Shown here: positions 1-5,507 of the stretch, piece by piece
Layout of the letters: each line of letters begins with the position of its first letter
How positions within the stretch are numbered: the first letter of the stretch is position 1
Source: Angelakisella sp.
Lineage (GTDB): Bacteria > Bacillota > Clostridia > Oscillospirales > Ruminococcaceae
NCBI GenBank assembly: GCA_022795575.1
Contig: JAAWGY010000097.1
Coordinates: 1 to 7,905 of the forward strand
DNA: 7,905 bases
Direction of reading: 5' to 3'
Notes under the pieces: generated by a model
Seen by the model: only the letters and a program-made list of their open reading frames with translations
Databases searched by the model: none
What the model was told of the DNA's origin: nothing
Position numbers and translations under genes: made by a program

Positions 1-15
1 CGTCGCCTGCGGGCA

Positions 16-113
16 TCCCTTCGGGAACGTGCCCTACGGGCAACCTCCCCTTTCAGGGGAGGCCGGCCTAAGAGCCGCCTTCGGCGGTTGGCCGTGGGGC
101 TGCTTCGCAGCCC
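16..113. repeat. Cluster of five short perfect hairpins
   Basis: Five small inverted repeats follow each other almost without gaps: 16-26 (TCCC/GGGA), 31-41 (GCCC/GGGC), 44-62 (CCTCCCC/GGGGAGG), 73-89 (centred on CCGCC/GGCGG) and 97-113 (GGGCTGC/GCAGCCC). Three of the five have the same TTC loop. The run is too regular to be random GC-rich sequence. No open frame across it looks like a protein. It resembles the dispersed palindromic intergenic repeats found in many Clostridia, but whether this one is repeated elsewhere in the genome cannot be seen from one copy. Confidence 0.55.
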
Positions 114-180
114 TTTGGAGGAACGATTTACGGCTGGGTTTGTACCAAAGAACGGGGCCCTGCCGTCTTATCAGGCCGTA

Positions 181-268
181 GGCCGCGGTTCTAAACAGCG
201 GCTTTTGGGTGAGGATGGGGGCTATTGCGGTTATGTAGCCTGCTGGCGGGGAAGCACAAACCGCGGCC
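181..268. repeat. Long-range 10-bp inverted repeat
   Basis: GGCCGCGGTT at 181-190 is the exact reverse complement of AACCGCGGCC at 259-268, with 68 bases between. A second pair, AGCGGCT near 197-203 and AGCCGCT near 282-288, interleaves with it. This may be part of a decayed repeat element or a structured transcript from a gene upstream of the window. No function is assigned. Confidence 0.35.
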
Positions 269-301
269 GGGGTTAGGGGTAGCCGCTTTCTCCCCAAAAC
301 A

Positions 302-331
302 GCCCGCCGATGCAATTGGCGGGCGCATTTT
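302..331. terminator. Possible bidirectional terminator
   Basis: GCCCGCC (302-308) pairs perfectly with GGCGGGC (318-324) around a 9-base loop. TTTT follows at 328-331 on the plus strand, and the complement of an AAAA run (297-300) follows on the minus strand, so the stem sits between short A and T runs. The T runs are short and interrupted, so termination would be moderate. It probably ends transcription entering from left of the window and separates that unit from the iron operon. Confidence 0.4.
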
Positions 332-552
332 GGGACCACCGGCCTAAAGCTTTGCCCCTCCCAGCTCTGGTTGGTTTATATGCTGCTTGAGCCCGCCGCA
401 AAAAAGAAAACGGTTGGGGAACAAATCTTTATCGCGTACCAAATAGTCCTCGGCGGATTCGTGAATATTCACAAGAAAATTCCCCCTTTCAGCAGCTCCC
501 ACATATAGGTTAGCATATTCTAACCAAAAAGCAAGTTTTTCCTCAAAGGGCC
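332..552. other. Gene-free, AT-richer spacer upstream of feoA
   Basis: This stretch is less GC-rich than its surroundings. A minus-strand open frame (562-344, 72 codons, GTG start) crosses it and its translation has a protein-like composition. However, it has no ribosome binding site, a stop codon two triplets upstream of the GTG, no family I recognise, and it would run through the feo promoter. I treat it as non-coding or as a gene relic. The one clear signal is the perfect dyad at 509-524, listed separately. Confidence 0.4.
509..524. promoter_or_regulatory. DtxR-type operator dyad 1 (distal)
   Basis: GTTAGCATATTCTAAC is a perfect GTTAG-N6-CTAAC dyad, extended by one further matching pair (G508/C525). 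The same dyad occurs at 596-611 and 1313-1328 and in degenerate form at 565-580. The half-site resembles the TTAG/CTAA core of DtxR/IdeR-family boxes, although the 6-base gap differs from the canonical box. It lies about 30 bp upstream of the -35 element, so it may be a cooperative upstream operator. Confidence 0.55.
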
Positions 553-581
553 TTGACAACACCAGTTAGTGGTGGTAAACT
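553..581 (+). promoter_or_regulatory. Promoter of the feo operon
   Basis: A perfect -35 box TTGACA (553-558) is followed, after exactly 17 bases, by TAAACT (576-581), a 4/6 match to the -10 consensus. Transcription would start near 588-590, giving a leader of about 45 bases before feoA. A degenerate copy of the iron-operon dyad covers the spacer and the -10, and a perfect copy lies just after the expected start. That is the arrangement expected for repression by a bound regulator. Confidence 0.65.
565..580. promoter_or_regulatory. Degenerate operator over the -10 box
   Basis: GTTAGTGGTGGTAAAC matches GTTAG-N6-CTAAC at 8 of 10 fixed positions. The mismatches fall in the right half, which is shared with the -10 hexamer. 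Its centre is 31 bp (about three helical turns) from the centre of the perfect dyad at 596-611. That spacing would let two bound regulators sit on the same DNA face. It is weaker than the other three dyads and could be coincidental. Confidence 0.35.
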
Positions 582-595
582 AAGGACGATTTGAG

Positions 596-611
596 AGTTA
601 GAAGCTGCTAA
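596..611. promoter_or_regulatory. DtxR-type operator dyad 2 (proximal)
   Basis: GTTAGAAGCTGCTAAC is a perfect GTTAG-N6-CTAAC dyad, just downstream of the predicted transcription start and 8 bases before the feoA ribosome binding site (GGAAGGAGG, 620-628). A repressor bound here would block initiation or early elongation. The spacer differs completely from those of the other dyads while the arms are identical, so the arms are the conserved part. Confidence 0.6.
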
Positions 612-635
612 CCACATTGGGAAGGAGGCGAAGAG

Positions 636-848
636 ATGATGCCGCTGACAATGGCAAAGGCGGGGGAAACCGTCATGATCCGTAAAATTACCGGCAAGGA
701 TGAGGTGCGCCAGCATCTGGCCGAGCTGGGGTTTGTGGTGGACAGCGATGTGACAGTGGTAAGCGAGATTGCAGGGAACCTGATTGTACAGGTGAAGGAC
801 AGCCGCATTGCGCTGGACAAAACCATGGCAAACCGGATTATGGTTTAA
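636..848 (+). CDS. feoA: FeoA family protein, first copy
   Basis: This 70-residue cytoplasmic protein is a FeoA-type SH3-like domain, a small partner of the ferrous-iron transporter FeoB that is thought to modulate its activity. The family signature is visible: an N-terminal 'LTMAKAGETV' strand, the 'HLAELGFVVDSDVTVVSE' core with the conserved LGF turn (about residues 29-46), and a C-terminal 'DSRIALDKTMANRIMV' segment. Length is normal for stand-alone FeoA. ATG at 636 is preceded by GGAAGGAGG at 620-628, ideally spaced; ATG at 639 is an equally possible start. It is first in the feo operon, behind a strong promoter with dyad operators. It differs clearly from the second FeoA at 1052, so the two are not a recent duplication. 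Family assignment is firm; its division of labour with the second copy is unknown. Confidence 0.93.
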   Translation: MMPLTMAKAGETVMIRKITGKDEVRQHLAELGFVVDSDVTVVSEIAGNLIVQVKDSRIALDKTMANRIMV

Positions 849-1024
849 GCGCCTGAATAATAAGAGCCGGTTCGGGAGCTCCCGGCGCGCTGCCTTGGCA
901 GGGCTTTTTACGGCCTGCTACCTTAAAAAGGCTTGCAATACAGCAAGTATTCCTGGGGTTTTTGCCATACAGGACAAAAAAATCCCCGCCAATCCGGCGC
1001 GCCGGGAGCTCCTGAACAGGCGCT
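848..1024. repeat. 177-bp inverted-repeat element between the two feoA genes
   Basis: The arm at 871-890 pairs with 997-1016 over 20 bases with a single G.U-compatible mismatch. Outside it, AGCGCCTG (848-855) pairs exactly with CAGGCGCT (1017-1024), leaving a 15-base bulge (856-870) on the left only. Inside are smaller hairpins, including CTTGC/GCAAG (932-947) and GGGG(T)n/(A)nTCCCC (955-986). The left arm begins at the last base of the feoA stop codon, and the right arm ends just before the next ribosome binding site. It may be a MITE-like insertion, or an RNA structure that stabilises or separates the message. No terminator-like T run follows it. Confidence 0.6.
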
Positions 1025-1051
1025 AAGAAAATATTAGAGGAGGAGAACGGT

Positions 1052-1273
1052 ATGAAAACACTGAAGGATGTCAAGGTGGGCGAAACCGCTACCGTGGCCC
1101 GGCTCCATGGGGAGGGCCCAGTGAAACGCCGGATTATGGATATGGGCATTACCAAGGGCGTAGAGGTCTTTGTGCGTAAGGTGGCCCCGCTGGGCGACCC
1201 TATGGAGCTGAATGTCAGGGGTTATGAGCTGTCTGTCCGCAAAAGCGATGCGGAGATGATCGAAGTACAATAA
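1052..1273 (+). CDS. feoA: FeoA family protein, second copy
   Basis: This 73-residue FeoA domain has 'MKTLKDVKVGETATVARLHG' at the N-terminus, then 'KRRIMDMGITKGVEVFVRKVAPLGDPMELNVRGYELSVRKSDAEMIEV'. The RIMDMGIT turn, the PLGDPMEL segment and the 'GYELSVRKSDA' C-terminal strand are the classic FeoA hallmarks, closer to the textbook FeoA than the first copy is. It is a cytoplasmic partner of FeoB. The start is ATG at 1052 behind the strong site AGAGGAGGAG (1036-1045). It sits 75 bases ahead of feoB with an operator dyad in the gap, so it may be co-transcribed with feoB while feoB also has its own control. Tandem divergent feoA genes before feoB are common in Clostridia. Confidence 0.95.
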   Translation: MKTLKDVKVGETATVARLHGEGPVKRRIMDMGITKGVEVFVRKVAPLGDPMELNVRGYELSVRKSDAEMIEVQ

Positions 1274-1312
1274 ACCTATGCGGCGGGCAGGCCGCTATTC
1301 TTTGCGCCATAA

Positions 1313-1328
1313 GTTAGCCAAAACTAAC
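1313..1328. promoter_or_regulatory. DtxR-type operator dyad 3, upstream of feoB
   Basis: GTTAGCCAAAACTAAC is the third perfect GTTAG-N6-CTAAC dyad, ending six bases before the feoB ribosome binding site (AAGGGAG, 1334-1340). A weak promoter can be drawn over it: TTGCGC at 1302-1307, 17 bases, TAACAT at 1325-1330. This suggests a second regulated start, or a roadblock that sets feoB apart from the two feoA genes. The dyad is clear; the promoter is speculative. Confidence 0.55.
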
Positions 1329-1348
1329 ATTTGAAGGGAGCGAATTTC

Positions 1349-3556
1349 GTGGATATGAAAATTGCTTTAGCGGGCAATCCCAACTGCGGCAAAACAACGC
1401 TGTTTAATGCCCTCACCGGTTCAAGCCAGTACGTGGGCAACTGGCCCGGCGTCACGGTGGAAAAGAAGGAGGGCAAGCTGAAGGGCCATAAGGACGTGGT
1501 CATCCAGGACCTTCCCGGCATCTATTCCCTTTCCCCCTACACCCTGGAGGAGGTGGTGGCCCGGAGCTATCTGGTGAAGGAGAAGCCGGACGCCATCCTC
1601 AACATTGTGGACGGCACCAACATCGAGCGCAACCTTTACCTCACCACCCAGCTCATTGAGCTGGGCCTGCCGGTGGTGGTGGCGGTAAACATGATCGACC
1701 TGGTGCGGAAAAACGGCGACACCATCGACCTTGCCAAGCTGGGGGCGGCCCTTGGCTGCGAGGTGGTGGAGATGAGCGCCCTTAAGGGCGAGGGCGGCAT
1801 GACCGCCGCCGAAAAGGCCGTGTCTCTGGCCCGGAACCATCAGGCAGGGGAGCTTCCCCACGTGTTTACCGGCAGCGTGGAACACGCCCTGGCCCACATT
1901 GAGGAATCCGTCCAGGGCCAGGTGGCAGGCAGCTACCTGCGCTGGTATGCCATTAAAATTTTTGAACGGGATGAAAAGGTCCTGGAGGAGCTGAATCTTC
2001 CCTCTGATTTGAAGGCCCACCTGGAGGAACATATTGCCGACTGCGAAAAGGAGCTGGAGGATGACGCCGAGAGCATCATCACCAACCAGCGGTATTCCTA
2101 CATTAACGGCGTAGTTGCCAAGGCGGTGAAAAAGAAAGCGGCCAAGCACAGCCTTTCCGTTTCCGACAAGATTGACCAGATCGTCACCAATCGGGTGCTG
2201 GCCCTGCCCATTTTTGCCGTGGTCATGTTCTGCATCTATGCCATTGCCATGGGCGGATGGGGGATTTCCATCGGCACTATGGGCACCGACTGGGCCAATG
2301 ATGTCCTCTTTGGCGAGGTTGTCCCCGGTTTGTTTGACACCATCCTGGGTGCCCTCCATGTGGCCGAGGACGGCTGGCTCTATGGGCTGATCCAGGACGG
2401 TATTGTAGCCGGCGTGGGCGCGGTGCTGGGCTTTGTGCCTCAGATGCTGGTGCTGTTCTTCCTGCTGGCTATCCTGGAGGATGTGGGCTACATGGCCCGT
2501 GTCGCCTTCATCATGGACCGCCTCTTCCGTCGCTTTGGCCTCTCCGGCAAAAGCTTTATCCCCATGCTGGTGGCTACCGGCTGCGGCGTCCCCGGTATCA
2601 TGGCCTCCCGAACCATTGAGCAGGACCGGGACCGGAAGATGACCATTATGACTACCAGCTTTATCCCCTGCGGGGCCAAGATGCCCATCATCGGCCTGTT
2701 TGCCGGGGCGGTGTTCGGGGATTCCCCCTGGGTAGCCACCTCTGCTTTCTTTATCGGCATCGCCGCAGTGGTTATTTCCGGCATCATGCTGAAGAAATTC
2801 AAAGCCTTCGCTGGGGAGCCCGCCCCCTTCGTCATGGAGCTGCCCTCCTATCATGCCCCCTCTATGGGCAACGTACTTCGGGCTACCTGGGAAAGGGGTT
2901 GGAGCTTCATCAAGCGGGCAGGCACTATTATCCTGTTGAGCTCCATTGTCCTCTGGTTCCTCCAAGGCTACGGCTTCGTGGATGGCGCCCTCCAGGCTGT
3001 GGAGGACAACAACCATTCCCTGCTGGCCGCCATCGGCAGCGCCATTGCCTGGATCTTTGCGCCTATAGGCTGGGTAGGGGATATGGCCTGGAAAGCCACC
3101 GTGGCCACTGTCACCGGACTCATTGCCAAGGAAGAGGTGGTCAACACCTTCGGCGTGCTGTACCAGTACGCCGGTGAGGCGGACCTGATGGAGGACGCCA
3201 GCGGCATCTATGCCGCCATCGGCGCGGACTTCGGCGCTATGGCCGCCTACTCCTTCATGATCTTCAACCTTCTCTGCGCCCCCTGTTTCGCGGCCATGGG
3301 CGCCATCAAGCGGGAGATGAACAACGCCAAATGGACGGCGGCGGCGATTGGGTATATGTGCGGCTTTGCCTATGTGATAAGCCTGATCGTCTTCCAGCTG
3401 GGCGGGCTGGTCACTGGCGAGGCGGTGTTTGGAACGGGGACCGTTGCGGCGCTGGTCCTGCTGGCGGGGATCCTGTACCTGCTGTTCCGCAAAGGCTATC
3501 AGGGGGAGGGACACGCCCGTCAGTTAACCTCTGTGGCCGCTGCCGCTGCAAAGTGA
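1349..3556 (+). CDS. feoB: Ferrous iron transporter FeoB
   Basis: FeoB is the inner-membrane Fe(II) importer, with an N-terminal GTPase domain joined to a polytopic membrane domain. From the GTG at 1349 it is 735 residues, normal for the family. GTPase motifs: G1 GNPNCGKT (9-16), G2 Thr36 in 'GVTVEKKEG', G3 DLPG (54-57), G4 NMID (114-117), G5 SALKG (143-147). A helical GDI-type linker runs to about 270. The membrane part carries the gate motifs: 'ILEDVGYMAR' (375-384), 'GCGVPG' (Cys412), 'SFIPCGAKMP' (Cys441) and 'CAPCFAAMGA' (Cys643, Cys646). The frame also opens with TTG at 1331, but AAGGGAG at 1334-1340 is eight bases from GTG 1349, which makes GTG the best start; ATG 1355 is the alternative. 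An operator dyad lies just upstream and the Cys-rich partner gene just downstream. There is no sign of damage. Confidence 0.97.
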   Translation: MDMKIALAGNPNCGKTTLFNALTGSSQYVGNWPGVTVEKKEGKLKGHKDVVIQDLPGIYSLSPYTLEEVVARSYLVKEKPDAILNIVDGTNIERNLYLTTQLIELGLPVVVAVNMIDLVRKNGDTIDLAKLGAALGCEVVEMSALKGEGGMTAAEKAVSLARNHQAGELPHVFTGSVEHALAHIEESVQGQVAGSYLRWYAIKIFERDEKVLEELNLPSDLKAHLEEHIADCEKELEDDAESIITNQRYSYINGVVAKAVKKKAAKHSLSVSDKIDQIVTNRVLALPIFAVVMFCIYAIAMGGWGISIGTMGTDWANDVLFGEVVPGLFDTILGALHVAEDGWLYGLIQDGIVAGVGAVLGFVPQMLVLFFLLAILEDVGYMARVAFIMDRLFRRFGLSGKSFIPMLVATGCGVPGIMASRTIEQDRDRKMTIMTTSFIPCGAKMPIIGLFAGAVFGDSPWVATSAFFIGIAAVVISGIMLKKFKAFAGEPAPFVMELPSYHAPSMGNVLRATWERGWSFIKRAGTIILLSSIVLWFLQGYGFVDGALQAVEDNNHSLLAAIGSAIAWIFAPIGWVGDMAWKATVATVTGLIAKEEVVNTFGVLYQYAGEADLMEDASGIYAAIGADFGAMAAYSFMIFNLLCAPCFAAMGAIKREMNNAKWTAAAIGYMCGFAYVISLIVFQLGGLVTGEAVFGTGTVAALVLLAGILYLLFRKGYQGEGHARQLTSVAAAAAK

Positions 3557-3581
3557 CCGGCTTGGAAAGGAGCAACGGATC

Positions 3582-3722
3582 ATGTCAGTTATATTGGGGA
3601 ATGTCATTGTAATTGCCGCTCTGGCTGCTGCTGTCGCGTTGGCTGTCCGCTCCCTGTGGAGGTCCCACAAATCCGGCAAGGGCTGTAGCGGTGACTGCGG
3701 AAACTGCCACGGCTGTCACTAA
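3582..3722 (+). CDS. FeoB-associated Cys-rich membrane peptide
   Basis: This is a 46-residue peptide starting at ATG 3582, with AAAGGAG at 3566-3572 giving ideal spacing. Residues 3-22 form one hydrophobic transmembrane helix (VILGNVIVIAALAAAVALAV). A short basic stretch (RSLWRSHKSGK) follows, then a Cys/His tail, C35-x3-C39-x2-C42-x2-C45-H46. This layout matches the family of small FeoB-associated Cys-rich membrane proteins found next to feoB in Firmicutes, sometimes likened to FeoC. A role in handling Fe(II) or sensing redox at the FeoB exit is plausible but unproven. It lies 25 bases after feoB and ahead of a strong terminator, so it is the last gene of the main feo transcript. Confidence 0.9.
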   Translation: MSVILGNVIVIAALAAAVALAVRSLWRSHKSGKGCSGDCGNCHGCH

Positions 3723-3750
3723 AGCTCCGGGGCAGCAAGACACGATGGGA

Positions 3751-3792
3751 AGGCATGGGCAGCGGGGGCTGCTCATGCCTTTTCCCTTTTTT
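3751..3792 (+). terminator. Rho-independent terminator of the feo operon
   Basis: A 13-pair stem (3751-3763 with 3768-3780, one G.U) closes a GGGG loop. The T-rich tract TTTTCCCTTTTTT follows at 3780-3792. The ribosome binding site of the next gene (TAGGAGG, 3792-3798) overlaps the end of this tract. The regulator must therefore be made by read-through or from a promoter not evident in the sequence. Confidence 0.85.
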
Positions 3793-3808
3793 AGGAGGAT
3801 AGATTCTG

Positions 3809-4174
3809 ATGGCAGAATTACGGGAAGCCCATCTTCGCTACCTGCTGGCGATCTACGAATTGGGGAAAAGCACGCCGGATGTGGGGATACAGGCTGTGGC
3901 AAGGGCTCTGAGCTGCTCGAAAGCCTCTGTCACAAACATGATGGCCAATCTAATGGAGCTGAGCTTACTGGTCCGGGAGCGGTACGGGAAAATCTATCTG
4001 ACGGATACCGGCTTTCTACTGGCAAAGGAGCTGTTCCGGTGTGTCGAGGTCATCCGGGAACGGCTTCCGGCGATGGGATTTGAGCTGACGGAGGAGGAAG
4101 CCACTGCCCTGGCATATACAATGGTTGTGAATTTGCCGGAACACAGTCGTAAACGACTGGCCGGCCGGGAATAA
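3809..4174 (+). CDS. DtxR/MntR-like winged-helix regulator
   Basis: This 121-residue protein has an N-terminal winged helix: 'LRYLLAIYEL' (helix 1, 9-18), 'VGIQAVARALSCSKASVTNMMANLMELSLL' (HTH, 25-54) and the wing 'RYGKIYLTDTGFLLAKEL' (58-75), which is diagnostic of DtxR/MntR proteins. A short dimerisation region follows, and there is no C-terminal SH3 domain. It is somewhat shorter than B. subtilis MntR (142). By eye alignment, MntR ligands Asp8, Glu11 and His77 correspond to Arg10, Leu13 and Val79, and the later Glu/His cluster is not evident, so metal binding would have to use other residues (His8, Cys36, Cys78 and His112 are present). ATG 3809 is preceded by TAGGAGG (3792-3798). It follows the feo terminator directly and precedes the ZIP gene, which fits a local metal-uptake regulator acting on the GTTAG-N6-CTAAC dyads. 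The fold is firm; target and effector are inferred. Confidence 0.85.
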   Translation: MAELREAHLRYLLAIYELGKSTPDVGIQAVARALSCSKASVTNMMANLMELSLLVRERYGKIYLTDTGFLLAKELFRCVEVIRERLPAMGFELTEEEATALAYTMVVNLPEHSRKRLAGRE

Positions 4175-4175
4175 T

Positions 4176-4227
4176 AGCCTAACAGGAATTTACCGGCCCA
4201 ACCCAAGGTGTTGTGCCGCTGTAGGCT
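4176..4227 (+). other. Possible hairpin in the leader of the ZIP gene
   Basis: AGCCTA (4176-4181) pairs with TAGGCT (4222-4227). Within it, GGC/GCC (4195-4197, 4215-4217) and CAAC/GTTG (4199-4202, 4210-4213) form a coaxial inner stem. The structure fills the gap between the regulator and the ZIP ribosome binding site (GGAGG, 4230-4234). There is no U tract, so it is not an ordinary terminator. It could tune translation or message stability. It matches no riboswitch class I recognise and may be chance. Confidence 0.25.
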
Positions 4228-4244
4228 TTGGAGGCAACGATGCT

Positions 4245-5027
4245 ATGTCAATAGAAGTTACAAAGGAAATCCTGCTCCCCTTTGCGGGGACAGTCTTGGG
4301 CGCGGCCTGCGTTTTTGTCATGCGCGACACGCTCCACACAAAAGTACAGCGAATCCTGACCGGGTTTGCGGCGGGGGTTATGGTGGCAGCGTCCATCTGG
4401 AGCCTGCTGGTTCCCGCCATGGAACAGGCGGAGGCTATGGGGCAGTGGGCATTTCTTCCGGCAGTTGTGGGATTTTGGCTGGGTATCCTGTTCCTGCTGG
4501 CGCTGGACCGGACAATCCCCCACCTGCACCAGGGCAGCAGCCAGCCGGAGGGTCCCCATGCCCGGCTAAAGCGGACCACCATGCTGGTGCTGGCCGTCAC
4601 TCTACACAACATCCCGGAGGGGATGGCGGTGGGGGTGGTGCTGGCAGGCTGGATGGCGGGAAATGAGACGATCACCGTTACCGGGGCGCTGGCCCTGTCC
4701 ATCGGCATCGCCATTCAGAACTTCCCGGAGGGCGCCATTATCTCCATGCCGCTGCGGGCGGAAGGGATGGGAAAGGGACAGGCCTTTCTGTACGGGGCTC
4801 TCTCCGGCGTGGCGGAGCCGGTGGCCGCTGTTTTGACCATTTGGGCGGCCGGGCTGATCCTGCCCGCCCTGCCCTACCTGCTCAGCTTTGCGGCGGGGGC
4901 CATGGTCTATGTGGTGGTGGAGGAGCTGATCCCGGAGGCCTCCGCCGGGGAGCACTCCAACCTGGGGACGCTGTTTTTTGCGGCGGGCTTTACCGTCATG
5001 CTGGCGCTGGATGTGGCGCTGGGGTGA
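4245..5027 (+). CDS. ZIP family divalent metal transporter (GufA/ZupT-like)
   Basis: This 260-residue polytopic inner-membrane protein of the ZIP family imports divalent metals such as Zn(II), Fe(II) or Mn(II). The two metal-binding helices carry the family signatures 'HNIPEG' at 121-126 and 'QNFPEG' at 158-163. A third conserved stretch, 'VVEELIPE', lies at 224-231. About eight hydrophobic helices can be drawn, with a cytoplasmic loop near 88-109 that holds four His (93, 95, 105 and nearby polar residues) in place of the longer His-rich loop of eukaryotic ZIPs. Start ATG 4245 follows TTTGGAGG (4227-4234); an upstream ATG at 4240 runs into a stop after four codons. It lies 70 bases behind the metal regulator and is probably co-transcribed with it, which suggests a shared metal theme. 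Substrate cannot be read from sequence. No terminator is evident downstream. Confidence 0.92.
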   Translation: MSIEVTKEILLPFAGTVLGAACVFVMRDTLHTKVQRILTGFAAGVMVAASIWSLLVPAMEQAEAMGQWAFLPAVVGFWLGILFLLALDRTIPHLHQGSSQPEGPHARLKRTTMLVLAVTLHNIPEGMAVGVVLAGWMAGNETITVTGALALSIGIAIQNFPEGAIISMPLRAEGMGKGQAFLYGALSGVAEPVAAVLTIWAAGLILPALPYLLSFAAGAMVYVVVEELIPEASAGEHSNLGTLFFAAGFTVMLALDVALG

Positions 5028-5129
5028 AAACGTGACAGCTTTTTTGTATCCATGCGCTCAATGTAGGCACAGATCAGACCGGCGACGGCATCCTCACCGG
5101 CGGAAGTGTCTATACACAGAGCCGTGGGT

Positions 5130-5475
5130 GTCCCCAATGATGTTGATGACTGCCCCCGTAAGCATGGCCGCCATTGCGTATTTCGGGCTGCCGATGCTGC
5201 GATGGATCTCTTTTGTTTCTCCCCGTCCCAGCGAAACGCTTAGCATGGCGGCAGCGCTGTCCCCAAAAAAAGAGGCTCAGCCCCCAGCCCACAACGGTGA
5301 TGGGAAAAATGAAGACAGTAGCGGCGTTGCCTAAGTAGCCGATGCCATTGTTAACAAAAATCTGATTGACAATATTGTAAAGACAGGAAATGATCAGGGA
5401 GCAGATACAGGGAATCGCGAACTGCCGCAGCAGTTTTCCTACCCTTTCGGCACCAAGATCCTGACTATTTTCCAT
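5130..5475 (-). pseudogene. MATE family efflux pump remnant
   Basis: The minus strand encodes a typical MATE N-terminus from ATG 5475, with AAGGAGG (5483-5489) seven bases ahead: 'VGKLLRQFAIPCICSLIISC' then 'YNIVNQIFVNNGIGYLGNAA'. In an A run on the plus strand (5265-5271), one extra base shifts the frame. Removing it restores 'SLFFGDSAAAMLSVSLGRGE' and 'TKEIHRSIG'. The restored frame then jumps to 'SPKYAMAAMLTGAVINIIGD', a motif that in intact MATE proteins lies much further along, so an internal deletion is likely. Homology stops near 5130; over three quarters of the usual 440-460 residues are gone. Intact members export drugs or cations using Na+ or H+ gradients. This copy cannot be functional. 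It converges on the ZIP gene. Confidence 0.82.
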
Positions 5476-5507
5476 AAAATGGCCTCCTTGAATTCAGGCA
5501 AAAAACA

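Noticed and set aside
344..562. 72-codon minus-strand open frame with protein-like composition
   Set aside because: It has a GTG start with no ribosome binding site, a stop two triplets upstream, no recognised family, and it overlaps the feo promoter and operator. It may be a relic but cannot be supported as a gene.
1421..3514. 697-codon minus-strand open frame opposite feoB
   Set aside because: It is a by-product of the C-ended codon bias of feoB. The translation is rich in His, Gly and Gln with no domain, and feoB on the plus strand is unmistakable.
3613..4083. 156-codon plus-strand frame spanning the Cys-rich gene, terminator and regulator
   Set aside because: It crosses a strong terminator, lies out of frame with two recognisable genes and has no ribosome binding site.
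4179..4183. CTAAC half-site between the regulator and ZIP genes as a fifth operator
   Set aside because: The expected GTTAG partner six bases upstream is absent (GGAAT at 4168-4172), so only a half-site is present.
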